From NCBI GenBank assembly GCA_030668465.1, contig DAOUTX010000016.1:1-12219 (forward strand): 12,219 nucleotides of DNA, in the 5' to 3' direction. The translations under genes were made by a program, and so were the position numbers. The DNA comes from Atribacterota bacterium (lineage in GTDB: Bacteria; Atribacterota; Phoenicimicrobiia; Phoenicimicrobiales; Phoenicimicrobiaceae). The notes beneath the pieces were generated by a model. The model made no database searches. It was not told the origin of the DNA and saw only the letters and a list, made by a program, of their open reading frames with translations. Of this stretch, positions 1 to 6,073 are shown piece after piece; the first letter of the stretch is position 1, and every line of letters begins with the position of its first letter.

Positions 1-827
1 ATAGAATTTTATTTACTATTGGTTCATTTCCCATCTATTCTTACGGAGTGATGCTTGCTTTAGCTTTTATAATGGGTATTCTTTTTGCTATGAAAGAAGC
101 AAAAAGGGTTGGAGAAAACCCGGAAAGAATTTTAGATTTAAGTTTGTATGTTGTTTTAGGCACACTAATAGGAGGAAGATTAGGCTATGTGATATTTAAT
201 CTTGACTATTATCTAAAAAATCCTATTGAAATGTTATATTTTAGACAGGGTGGACTAAGCTTTTTGGGAGGATTTTTCATAGCTTTTTTACTGTGTTTGT
301 TGTATATCAAAAGAACTAAGATTTCATTCTGGAAATTTGCTGATATTGCGTCCCCTTCTGTCGCAATGGGCATAGGAATTGCCAGAATAGGTTGTTTTCT
401 AAATGGCTGCTGCTTTGGTGTAGTGTCAGAAAATTACGGCATTAAATTTCCTTCTTTACATATGCCCCCGGTGTATTCACAGCAATTAAAAGATGGATTG
501 ATTGCTTCCGGAAGTTCCTGTACTCTTCCGGTAATTCCCACACAGCTTTATTCTTTTTTATACGCTTTTTTAATATTTTTTATACTTTTAGGGATTAGAA
601 AATATAAAAAATACGATGGATATTTGTTTTTGAATTTTTTAGTATTATATTCAATATCTCGTTTTATTATAGAGTTTTTCAGATTTTATGGAGATAATTA
701 TAAAATGTTTAATTATTTTACTATTACTCAGATTATTTTGCTGGGGGTCGTGTTGGTTTCCCTGGTGTTTATGAATATTTTGAAGAAGAAAAGTATAACT
801 AGCGTGGAGCGAATAGAAAAACAGTAA
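1..827 (+). CDS. lgt: Prolipoprotein diacylglyceryl transferase, 5' end cut by window edge
   Basis: Integral membrane enzyme that moves diacylglycerol from phosphatidylglycerol to the lipobox cysteine of prolipoproteins, the first step of lipoprotein maturation. The reading frame is open to the window edge: codons from position 3 give RILFTIGSFPIYSYGVM, a typical Lgt N-terminus, so GTG 48 is internal and probably only a few residues are missing. Family motifs seen are GGRLGYVIF, GGLSFLGGF, ARIGCFLNGCCFG (the Lgt signature region, with the Arg of the GRIGN-type motif), IPTQLYS and SRFIIEFFR near the end. Several hydrophobic segments are evident. The histidine of the usual SFHGG motif (His103 in E. 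coli) is Leu here, and the NGE glutamate position reads NGC; the CFLNGCC form is a known family variant. The stop codon lies inside a heptamer repeat array. rluD follows after 168 nt. Confidence 0.93.
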   Translation, partial: RILFTIGSFPIYSYGVMLALAFIMGILFAMKEAKRVGENPERILDLSLYVVLGTLIGGRLGYVIFNLDYYLKNPIEMLYFRQGGLSFLGGFFIAFLLCLLYIKRTKISFWKFADIASPSVAMGIGIARIGCFLNGCCFGVVSENYGIKFPSLHMPPVYSQQLKDGLIASGSSCTLPVIPTQLYSFLYAFLIFFILLGIRKYKKYDGYLFLNFLVLYSISRFIIEFFRFYGDNYKMFNYFTITQIILLGVVLVSLVFMNILKKKSITSVERIEKQ

Positions 828-851
828 CAAGTAATGTGTAATTTGTAATGT
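823..851 (+). repeat. Degenerate heptanucleotide tandem array overlapping lgt stop codon
   Basis: Consecutive 7-nt units AGTAACA, AGTAATG, TGTAATT and TGTAATG run from 823 to 850, and the next unit, TGTAGGG, is the start of the hairpin element at 852. The first unit contains the lgt stop TAA (825-827), so the array is fused to the end of the gene. The same unit family recurs at 3884-3946. Confidence 0.7.
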
Positions 852-928
852 GTAGGGGCACGATGCATCGTGCCCACAATAACCAAAAGACCATAAAAAA
901 AGCAGGGCACAATTCATTGTGCCCCTAC
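852..928. repeat. REP-like 77-bp double-hairpin element, copy 1
   Basis: The outer ends are 10-bp inverted repeats, GTAGGGGCAC (852-861) and GTGCCCCTAC (919-928). Inside are a perfect 20-bp palindrome, GGGCACGATGCATCGTGCCC (856-875), and a second hairpin (905-924) with 9-bp arms GGGCACAAT/ATTGTGCCC around TC. A 29-nt A-rich linker joins them. Copy 2 at 6416-6492 has the same length and identical stems. The layout resembles paired REP/BIME elements mobilised by RAYT transposases, but no transposase is in the window, so that link is inference. It could also act as a transcription or mRNA-stability barrier after lgt. Confidence 0.85.
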
Positions 929-971
929 AAAAACATAAATCAAATTCAGATGTAAAGAAGATAAAAAAACT

Positions 972-994
972 TGTCAAAGGACCGTCCCCTGACA
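972..994. repeat. 23-bp imperfect palindrome abutting the rluD start codon
   Basis: TGTCA (972-976) and TGACA (990-994) flank an inner GGAC-C-GTCC core (979-987). It ends one base before ATG 996. A shortened relative lies at 3833-3850. Sequences of the type GGACCGTCCCC next to TGACA are, to my knowledge, widespread dispersed repeats in low-GC bacteria; that is recollection, not a search. Confidence 0.6.
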
Positions 995-995
995 G

Positions 996-1922
996 ATGAT
1001 AGAAAAAGAAAAAAGTTTAATATTCGCAGGCGAAGAAAAGATCAGAATTGACCTCTATTTAACCCAGAAAGAAATATACCCCTCCAGATCTCAGATTCGG
1101 AATTTAATCGCCCAGGGTAAAATCAAAGTAAATAAAAACCCGGTTAAGCCAAGTTATATCTTGAAAAATGGGGATGTGATAGATTTAACTCTGCCCGAAA
1201 ATAAAGAATTAAAGATAAAAGCAGAAGCCATTCCCTTGGATATTATCTACGAAGATGAATATCTGGTGGTGATTAATAAACCGGCTGATATGATTGTTCA
1301 CCCTGCAGGGAAAATATGTTCCGGCACCCTGGTGAATGCCCTGCTTTATCATTGTCAGGATTCCTTATCCGGGATAGGCGGAGTGATCAGACCGGGCATT
1401 GTTCACCGCCTGGATAAAAATACTTCCGGCCTGATGGTAGTAGCAAAAAATGATTTAGCACATCTTGACTTATCAAGACAGATAAAAGATCATCAGGTAA
1501 CCAAAAAATATCTCGCCTTGGTCCACGGCGGCCTGAGAGATGATTCCGGAGTTATAGATGCACCGATCGGCCGGAATTTGAAAAACAGGAAAAAAATGGC
1601 AGTTACCGAAGGAAAAAGCAGGGAAGCAATAACTCATTTCAAGGTGTTAAAAAAATTTTCCGGCTATACCCTGGTCGAAGCAACTCTTCGTACGGGCAGA
1701 ACTCATCAGATAAGAGTACATCTGGCTTTTATCGGCTATCCCATCGTTGGTGACCAGCTATATGGTCACAGGAGACAGGGATTAAATATCCACAGGCAGG
1801 CTTTGCATTCTTATGTTTTAGGGTTTGTACACCCCGCATCTAAAGAATATATGGAATTTTCTGCCCCTCTACCCCAAGATATGCAGGAATTAATTGATTG
1901 TCTGGAAGGAATTGAAAAATAG
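996..1922 (+). CDS. rluD: RluD-family 23S rRNA pseudouridine synthase
   Basis: RluA/RluD-family enzyme that isomerises uridine to pseudouridine in RNA; RluD proper acts on helix 69 of 23S rRNA. The 308-residue protein has an N-terminal S4 RNA-binding domain (about residues 15-75) and a pseudouridine synthase domain. The catalytic motif HRLDKNTSG gives catalytic Asp140. NKPADMIVHP (94-103) and RTGRTHQIRVHL (232-243) are further family motifs. ATG 996 is the only reasonable start because an in-frame TGA lies two codons upstream. No good ribosome binding site is seen: AAGGA at 977-981 is 14 nt away and sits in the palindrome that abuts the start. The gene converges on rqcH with 10 nt between stop codons and no visible terminator. 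Assignment to RluD rather than a sister RluA-type enzyme rests on similarity and the S4 domain. Confidence 0.92.
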   Translation: MIEKEKSLIFAGEEKIRIDLYLTQKEIYPSRSQIRNLIAQGKIKVNKNPVKPSYILKNGDVIDLTLPENKELKIKAEAIPLDIIYEDEYLVVINKPADMIVHPAGKICSGTLVNALLYHCQDSLSGIGGVIRPGIVHRLDKNTSGLMVVAKNDLAHLDLSRQIKDHQVTKKYLALVHGGLRDDSGVIDAPIGRNLKNRKKMAVTEGKSREAITHFKVLKKFSGYTLVEATLRTGRTHQIRVHLAFIGYPIVGDQLYGHRRQGLNIHRQALHSYVLGFVHPASKEYMEFSAPLPQDMQELIDCLEGIEK

Positions 1923-1932
1923 AGTATTAGAA

Positions 1933-3762
1933 TTATTTTTGAGAAATCTTCTTCATGCTCCTGATTTCTTCCAAATCTATTTTTATCCAAAGCCCCTTTT
2001 CTTGAGAATAAATAACCATCCCCGGCCTGGCTTTTTTAGGTTTTTTTACGTGTTTTTTAAGAGTATAATCGACCAATACTTTATCATCTTTTTTGGCTTT
2101 ACTAAAATAAGCAGCTAAATTTGCGGCCTGGATTAAGGTGTCGAGCGGAAGAGATTGCTTGCTCCCTTTATTTTTAATGATAATATGAGACCCTTGAATG
2201 TTTTTTGCATGAAGCCAGGTATCATTACCGGAAGCTAATTTAAAAGTTAAGAAATCATTTTGCAGGTTATTTTTCCCCAGATAGATTTCCCAGCCATCTT
2301 TAGAGATATATTTAACCGGCACCAGTCTGTTCTTTTCTTTTTTGGGCTTTTTAAGGGGAGCGGTGGCCTTCTTTGCCCATCCCAATTTTGTTAAGTTATC
2401 ATAAATTTTGAGCAGATTGGGAAGAGAATTACTTTCTTGCTCATATAATTTCTGAAGCCCGGTCAGCTGAGCAAGCCTTAACTTATGGTTCTTTAATTGC
2501 TCGAAAATTATCTGGAAACTATCTTTTGTTTTTCGGTATTTTTTAAAATATAACCGGGCATTTTCTAAAGGGGTCAATTTATCGTTTAGCGGGACGGTTA
2601 TATTTTCCTGCCGGGGAGAATAATAGTTGATGGTGACAATTTCCCTGTCTCCTCTTTTAATGCTGGAAAGATTTGCTTTTATTAGTTCACCGCTTATCTT
2701 ATATTTTTCACAATTTTTCACTTCTTCCAGTTTTTTTTGGCAATCGCTTATCTTATTATTTATTTTCAGCATATTTTTTCTGATTATCTGGTCTAACTTA
2801 TTTTGCATAGATAGAATTTCCCGTTCTTTCTCCAGTTCGATAAATAAAGATTGCAGGCAGGAATTCGTATCATTAAAAGTTTGCATATGGTATTTGGGAA
2901 ACTGAATTGAATCGATTATAGACCAGGCTTTTATCGTTTTAGATAGGGGATCCGAAAAGAGGGCCGGCTTAAAATTATAATTTTTAATATTTGTTACAAT
3001 TCTATTAAAAGAAGTCCAGAGCATTTCCAAATCTGCCCCGGATATCTCAGATAGGTTCTTTTCCGGGGATAAATTTGCCTGAAGGACTACCTCTTTTGCG
3101 CTCTGAGGGCTTATGCCTATTAAACTGTCCTGTATTAGCCTCCAGAGGGTTATATCTTTATTTTCTGCGGATAGGGTAAAAATATTAAAGAAGCCTTCAC
3201 GGGTAATATTTAAAGGATTCAATTTATTCTGAGAAGGAGGGGGGATATAGAGCTTTCCGGGCATAATTTCCCGATACCTGTTAATATTAAAATCTATTAG
3301 TTTTACGGCGGTTTCTATGGTTTTATCTTCTTTAATAAGAATCATATTACCGTGTTTACCCATAAATTCTGCTACCAGTATTTTATCTGGTAATTTACCG
3401 AACTTTTGGTAGGGTCTAATAATAAAATGTAAAATACGATCAAAATTGGGGTGTTCGATATCTAATATTTTCCCTCCCCTTAGCTGATTTTGCAGAAGAG
3501 TTAAAAAAGGAGAACTGATAGTCTTTTGCCTATTTTTTAATTCGGTAAAGTAAATTTCAGGAAGCGAGGGGTCAAGGGAAATGTGGATATTAAAGGTTTC
3601 TCTTTTATTCTTTATACCATTTGAGGCAAAAGGCTTATAAGGTTTTACTTCAATAATGATTTTATATTTTTTAGTCTGAATCAGGCTTATTATCTTTCCC
3701 TCTTTAAATTTATCCAGAAGCTCTTTTCTCATTGCTTCAAAAGTGATGCTATCCAGGGACAT
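1933..3762 (-). CDS. rqcH: RqcH/NFACT ribosome quality control protein
   Basis: Rqc2/NEMF/FbpA-family protein. Bacterial RqcH binds the stalled 50S-peptidyl-tRNA complex and directs C-terminal alanine tailing of incomplete proteins. The protein has 609 residues. The NFACT-N part begins MSLDSITFEAM and carries HPNFDRIL with the conserved Asp108-Arg109 pair, EFMGKHGNMIL (132-142) and a PG-x-x-Y-x-PP motif (168-176). A helix-hairpin-helix-like stretch lies near 213-231, a charged coiled-coil region near 305-450, and NFACT-R near 488-590 (YLGKNNLQNDFLTF, WLHAKNIQGSH). The open frame continues 50 codons upstream to 3912, but that part is translated repeat DNA. ATG 3762 has AAGGAG six bases upstream and matches the family N-terminus, so I chose it. 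It is the only minus-strand gene and is divergent from yicC. Confidence 0.95.
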   Translation of the reverse strand: MSLDSITFEAMRKELLDKFKEGKIISLIQTKKYKIIIEVKPYKPFASNGIKNKRETFNIHISLDPSLPEIYFTELKNRQKTISSPFLTLLQNQLRGGKILDIEHPNFDRILHFIIRPYQKFGKLPDKILVAEFMGKHGNMILIKEDKTIETAVKLIDFNINRYREIMPGKLYIPPPSQNKLNPLNITREGFFNIFTLSAENKDITLWRLIQDSLIGISPQSAKEVVLQANLSPEKNLSEISGADLEMLWTSFNRIVTNIKNYNFKPALFSDPLSKTIKAWSIIDSIQFPKYHMQTFNDTNSCLQSLFIELEKEREILSMQNKLDQIIRKNMLKINNKISDCQKKLEEVKNCEKYKISGELIKANLSSIKRGDREIVTINYYSPRQENITVPLNDKLTPLENARLYFKKYRKTKDSFQIIFEQLKNHKLRLAQLTGLQKLYEQESNSLPNLLKIYDNLTKLGWAKKATAPLKKPKKEKNRLVPVKYISKDGWEIYLGKNNLQNDFLTFKLASGNDTWLHAKNIQGSHIIIKNKGSKQSLPLDTLIQAANLAAYFSKAKKDDKVLVDYTLKKHVKKPKKARPGMVIYSQEKGLWIKIDLEEIRSMKKISQK

Positions 3763-3768
3763 ATTAAT

Positions 3769-3774
3769 CTCCTT
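3769..3774 (-). promoter_or_regulatory. Ribosome binding site that fixes the rqcH start
   Basis: On the minus strand AAGGAG lies six bases upstream of ATG 3762. This supports starting rqcH here and not 50 codons upstream inside repeat DNA. Confidence 0.85.
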
Positions 3775-3792
3775 GCTGATATATTTAACTTT

Positions 3793-3821
3793 AATATAAT
3801 CTATTATAGAGGCATAATCAA
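3793..3821 (-). promoter_or_regulatory. Probable sigma-70-type promoter for rqcH
   Basis: On the minus strand TTGATT (3821-3816) and TATATT (3798-3793) are separated by exactly 17 nt. This gives a 5' leader of roughly 25 nt before ATG 3762. A TATAAT also occurs within the spacer (3808-3803) but has no good -35 at the right distance. Confidence 0.5.
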
Positions 3822-3832
3822 GAAAATAAAAA

Positions 3833-3850
3833 TGACAAAGGACCCTGACA
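3833..3850. repeat. Shortened copy of the palindrome found before rluD
   Basis: TGACAAAGGACCCTGACA matches the 972-994 element except for one base and a 5-base internal gap, as if the right half of the GGAC/GTCC core had been deleted. Confidence 0.55.
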
Positions 3851-3855
3851 TTGGT

Positions 3856-3946
3856 ATCGAGTATCGAGTATATAGTAAAATACAGTAATAAGTGATGAGT
3901 AATGTGTAACAAGTAATAAGTTTTGAGTTGTAGGTTGCAAGTTTAA
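3856..3946. repeat. Heptanucleotide tandem arrays, two blocks
   Basis: Block one (3856-3876) is ATCGAGT twice and then ATATAGT. Block two (3884-3946) is nine 7-nt units in strict register, mostly of the form AGTNNNN: for example AGTAATA at 3884 and again at 3912, AGTGATG at 3891 and AGTAATG at 3898. The ATCGAGT unit is the reverse complement of the ACTCGAT unit inside gmk. Units of block two match those after lgt (823-850). Confidence 0.7.
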
Positions 3947-3950
3947 AAAA

Positions 3951-3974
3951 GTAGGGGCGTATTGCATACGCCCT
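3951..3974. repeat. Single REP-type hairpin (half element)
   Basis: GTAGGGGCGT opens the element as in the 77-bp copies. The stem is GGGCGTAT (3955-3962) and ATACGCCC (3966-3973) with loop TGC. No second hairpin or right terminus GTGCCCCTAC follows, so this is a solo unit or a half-element remnant with a different stem sequence. Confidence 0.7.
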
Positions 3975-4040
3975 CAATGCTTAATGTAAAACCTAAATCC
4001 TAATTTCTTTAACGCGATACGATGCACTAACGATTAATTC

Positions 4041-4088
4041 AATCGGTCAATCGGTGAATTGGAGAATTGGTAAATTGGTGGATTGATT
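4041..4088. repeat. Degenerate octanucleotide tandem array
   Basis: Six 8-nt units in register: AATCGGTC, AATCGGTG, AATTGGAG, AATTGGTA, AATTGGTG, then a weaker GATTGATT. The array ends 13 bp before the -35 box of the yicC promoter. Confidence 0.75.
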
Positions 4089-4101
4089 ATTGCGAAATAA
4101 T

Positions 4102-4130
4102 TTGACAAGCAGTAAGTATTACCCTAAAAT
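4102..4130 (+). promoter_or_regulatory. Strong sigma-70-type promoter for yicC and downstream genes
   Basis: A consensus TTGACA (4102-4107), a 17-nt spacer and TAAAAT (4125-4130, one mismatch to TATAAT). The inferred start near 4137 leaves a leader of about 45 nt before TTG 4183. It probably drives yicC-remA-gmk and perhaps rpoZ. Confidence 0.8.
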
Positions 4131-4168
4131 TAGTGTGAAGTTTATAATTTTATGGAAATATGGTACAT

Positions 4169-4174
4169 AAGGAG
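4169..4174 (+). promoter_or_regulatory. Ribosome binding site supporting the TTG start of yicC
   Basis: AAGGAG lies eight bases before TTG 4183. The next in-frame ATG (4195) would be about 20 bases away, too far. Confidence 0.8.
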
Positions 4175-4182
4175 AAACAAAG

Positions 4183-5058
4183 TTGATTAAAAGCATGACC
4201 GGTTACGGTGTGGGAAGGATTAAAGCAAAAGACGGAGAATGCCTGGTAGAGATAAAAAGCTTAAACAATAAATATTGTGACGTAAATATAAAAAACAACT
4301 TTCAATCTTTGGAAATTGAACAAAAGATAGAAAAGTTAATAAAAGATAGGGTTTCAAGAGGAAAAGTTAATATTTTAGTAAGAGTTGAAAACTATGGCCT
4401 GACGGAAGAGAAGATAATATTAAATGAAGATGTTGCCGATTCCTATTATAAAAATCTAAAAGCCTTAAAAAAGAAGTTTAAATTAAAAGACGAAATAGCC
4501 ATAGATTCTATGCTTAAGTTTAAAGATATATTTAAAATAGTAAAGGAAGAAGAGAGTGCCAAGATATGGCCCCTGGTAGAAAAAGCCACGAATCTTGCCT
4601 TAGATTCTTTGCTGAAAATGAGGGGAAGGGAAGGTAAGGTTCTTGTTGCAGATATCCGAAAAAGAGTCAAGAAAATACGAAAGTTAATAGATAAAATTGA
4701 GAAATATTCAAAATCGTCACCGCTCGATTACAAAGGTAAATTTTTAAGCAAGATAAAAAATTTGACCGATGGCCTGAATGTTGATGAGGGAAGAATTGAA
4801 TTAGAGGCAGCAATATTTGCTGAAAAGACGGATATCACCGAAGAAATTACCAGATTAAAAAGCCACCTTATCCAATTTGATGATTTGTTAAATTCTGAGG
4901 AATCCGTGGGAAGAAAAATGGATTTTTTAACCCAGGAGATAAATCGGGAGGTAAATACTATCGGGTCAAAGACTAATGATATAGAGGTAACTTCTTTGGT
5001 TGTTTTGGTAAAAAGTGAATTGGAAAAGATAAGGGAACAGGCCAGAAATATAGAATGA
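4183..5058 (+). CDS. yicC: YicC-family endoribonuclease
   Basis: YicC/YloC proteins are endoribonucleases that take part in RNA turnover; E. coli YicC is linked to small-RNA decay. The 291-residue protein has the family's N-terminal signature (MIKSMTGYG, then a conserved NNKYCDVNIK) and the C-terminal DUF1732 region at about 205-291, with ITRLKSHL, GRKMDFLTQEINREVNTIGSK and the KSELEKIREQARNIE end. The length is normal for the family. The start is TTG 4183, chosen because AAGGAG lies eight bases upstream and the MIKSMTGYG beginning is the usual one. It is first after a strong promoter and only 13 nt ahead of remA, in the common yicC-remA-gmk order of Firmicutes and related bacteria. Confidence 0.95.
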   Translation: MIKSMTGYGVGRIKAKDGECLVEIKSLNNKYCDVNIKNNFQSLEIEQKIEKLIKDRVSRGKVNILVRVENYGLTEEKIILNEDVADSYYKNLKALKKKFKLKDEIAIDSMLKFKDIFKIVKEEESAKIWPLVEKATNLALDSLLKMRGREGKVLVADIRKRVKKIRKLIDKIEKYSKSSPLDYKGKFLSKIKNLTDGLNVDEGRIELEAAIFAEKTDITEEITRLKSHLIQFDDLLNSEESVGRKMDFLTQEINREVNTIGSKTNDIEVTSLVVLVKSELEKIREQARNIE

Positions 5059-5071
5059 CAGAGGACAAAAT

Positions 5072-5353
5072 ATGCTGAATAATTTAGTCAATATAGGTTT
5101 TGGAAATTTTGTGAATTCTACCAGGGTAATAACCATTTTAAGTCCGGATTCCGCGCCGGTGAAAAGGTTAAAAGAGGAAGCAAGGGTAGATAAAAGGTTA
5201 GTTGATGCTACTTATGGGAGAAGAACGAGAGCAGTGATAATTACAGATAGCAATCATGTAATTTTATCTTCCATTCAACCGGAAACCATTGCCCATAGAT
5301 TCACCGAATATAGCGAACAAAATTTTAAATTAAAAGAAAACACTCTAAAGTAG
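5072..5353 (+). CDS. remA: RemA-like DNA-binding regulator (DUF370)
   Basis: Member of the DUF370/RemA family. In Bacillus subtilis RemA is a DNA-binding protein that activates biofilm-matrix and osmoprotection genes; in non-Bacillus species the regulon is unknown, so only the family is certain. The 93-residue protein shows the near-invariant features NIGFGNFVN, SPDSAPVKRL, DATYGRRTRAVII and LSSIQPETIAHRF. The C-terminal 15 residues or so are variable and charged. GAGGA (5061-5065) lies six bases before ATG 5072. It sits 13 nt after yicC and 12 nt before gmk, so it is almost certainly cotranscribed with them. Confidence 0.93.
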   Translation: MLNNLVNIGFGNFVNSTRVITILSPDSAPVKRLKEEARVDKRLVDATYGRRTRAVIITDSNHVILSSIQPETIAHRFTEYSEQNFKLKENTLK

Positions 5354-5365
5354 GTAATTTTAAAT

Positions 5366-6019
5366 ATGACTGACGATAAAGAGTTTTTATCTTCTATCTC
5401 TAAACTCGATACTCGATACTCGATACTCGATACGAAATCTTGTAGGGGCTTGCTGTTTATTATCTCCGGCCCATCAGGTGTAGGTAAAGGTACTTTAAGG
5501 GAAAAGGTGTTTAATATTTTCCTTGATTTAAAATACTCAGTTTCGGTGAATACCCGCCCTCCCCGAAAGAGTGAAATAGAAGGCAAGGATTATTATTTTG
5601 TAACAGTAGATGAATTCGAAAGGATGATAAAAGAAAATAAATTTGTAGAATGGGCTATTGTCCATGGAGATTATAAGGGTACGCCTATAAAATTTTTAAT
5701 AGAAGAACTTCAAAAAGGGAGAGATGTCCTGCTGGAGTTAGATGTTCAGGGTGCTATGCAGATAAAGAAGAAATTTCCTGATGGTATTTTTATTTTTATA
5801 GCTCCTCCAACCTGGAAGGATTTAGAGGATAGATTGCGAAAAAGAAATACTGAGGGAGAAAAAGCACTGGAAAAAAGATTAAAAGATGCCCACATTGAAA
5901 TAAAATATAAAAAAAATTATAATTATCTGGTAGTGAATGATAATATAAAAACCGCTTTGAAAAAAATAGAGTCTATAATAATTGCCGAAAGGTGCAAAAT
6001 AGCAAACTATAAAAAATGA
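5366..6019 (+). CDS. gmk: Guanylate kinase with repeat-encoded N-terminal extension
   Basis: Phosphorylates GMP to GDP with ATP, essential for GTP, dGTP and nucleotide signalling. The P-loop GPSGVGKGT is at 35-43. The GMP-binding stretch is SVSVNTRPPRKSEIEGKDYYF (canonical form SATTRPPRxGExxGxxYxF; one Thr is Asn here). FVEWAIVHGDYKGTP, LLELDVQGA and the lid/C-terminal region RLRKRNTEGE...VVNDN follow. Total length is 217 residues, near normal, but the first 26 or so (MTDDKEFLSSISKLDTRYS...) have no counterpart in typical Gmk, which begins just before RGLLFIISGPSG. That segment is encoded by four tandem ACTCGAT units. No ATG or GTG lies between the array and the P-loop; TTG 5450 is possible but has no properly spaced ribosome binding site. 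The ATG 5366 start is therefore likely but not certain. Confidence 0.93.
   Translation: MTDDKEFLSSISKLDTRYSILDTKSCRGLLFIISGPSGVGKGTLREKVFNIFLDLKYSVSVNTRPPRKSEIEGKDYYFVTVDEFERMIKENKFVEWAIVHGDYKGTPIKFLIEELQKGRDVLLELDVQGAMQIKKKFPDGIFIFIAPPTWKDLEDRLRKRNTEGEKALEKRLKDAHIEIKYKKNYNYLVVNDNIKTALKKIESIIIAERCKIANYKK
5404..5433 (+). repeat. Heptamer array inside the 5' end of gmk
   Basis: Four exact ACTCGAT units (5404-5431) and a partial fifth. They encode the stretch around LDTRYSILDT in the Gmk extension. TTGTAGGGGC follows at 5440-5449, matching the left end of the REP-type elements next to other arrays. The 12-mer ACTCGATACGAA (5425-5436) recurs at 6561-6572. Confidence 0.85.
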
Positions 6020-6073
6020 ATATTGGTTGTAAAATAGTATAATTTTAGCAAAGAGGAAGGATGAGAAATAAAT

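Larger units (their letters stand above)
3763..4182. other. Divergent rqcH/yicC control region filled with short repeats
   Basis: No gene is supported here. From rqcH outward it holds the rqcH ribosome binding site and a probable minus-strand promoter, a truncated 18-bp palindrome relative (3833-3850), heptamer arrays (3856-3946), a single REP-type hairpin (3951-3974), an AT-rich part with the 13-mer AACGCGATACGAT (4011-4023, repeated at 6628-6640), an octamer array (4041-4088) and a strong yicC promoter (4102-4130). Confidence 0.75.

Noticed and set aside
905..932. Rho-independent terminator after lgt
   Set aside because: A GC-rich hairpin is present but is followed by CTACAAAAAC and not a T run on either strand; better explained as the repeat element.
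651..977. Minus-strand open frame over the lgt end and the hairpin element
   Set aside because: It is a shadow of lgt and of repeat DNA, with no ribosome binding site or recognisable motif.
1923..1932. Bidirectional terminator between rluD and rqcH
   Set aside because: The gap is only 10 nt and no stable hairpin is seen across it.
1894..2118. Plus-strand open frame across the rluD/rqcH junction
   Set aside because: It lies antisense to the conserved rqcH C-terminus and has no coding evidence.
3763..3912. N-terminal 50-codon extension of rqcH from an upstream ATG
   Set aside because: It translates heptamer repeat and promoter DNA, has no family similarity, and a good ribosome binding site fits ATG 3762.
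3856..4088. CRISPR array
   Set aside because: Units are 7-8 nt with no spacers; these are short tandem repeats.
6038..6043. TATAAT as the -10 box of an rpoZ promoter
   Set aside because: No acceptable -35 box is found 16-18 nt upstream and there is no extended -10.
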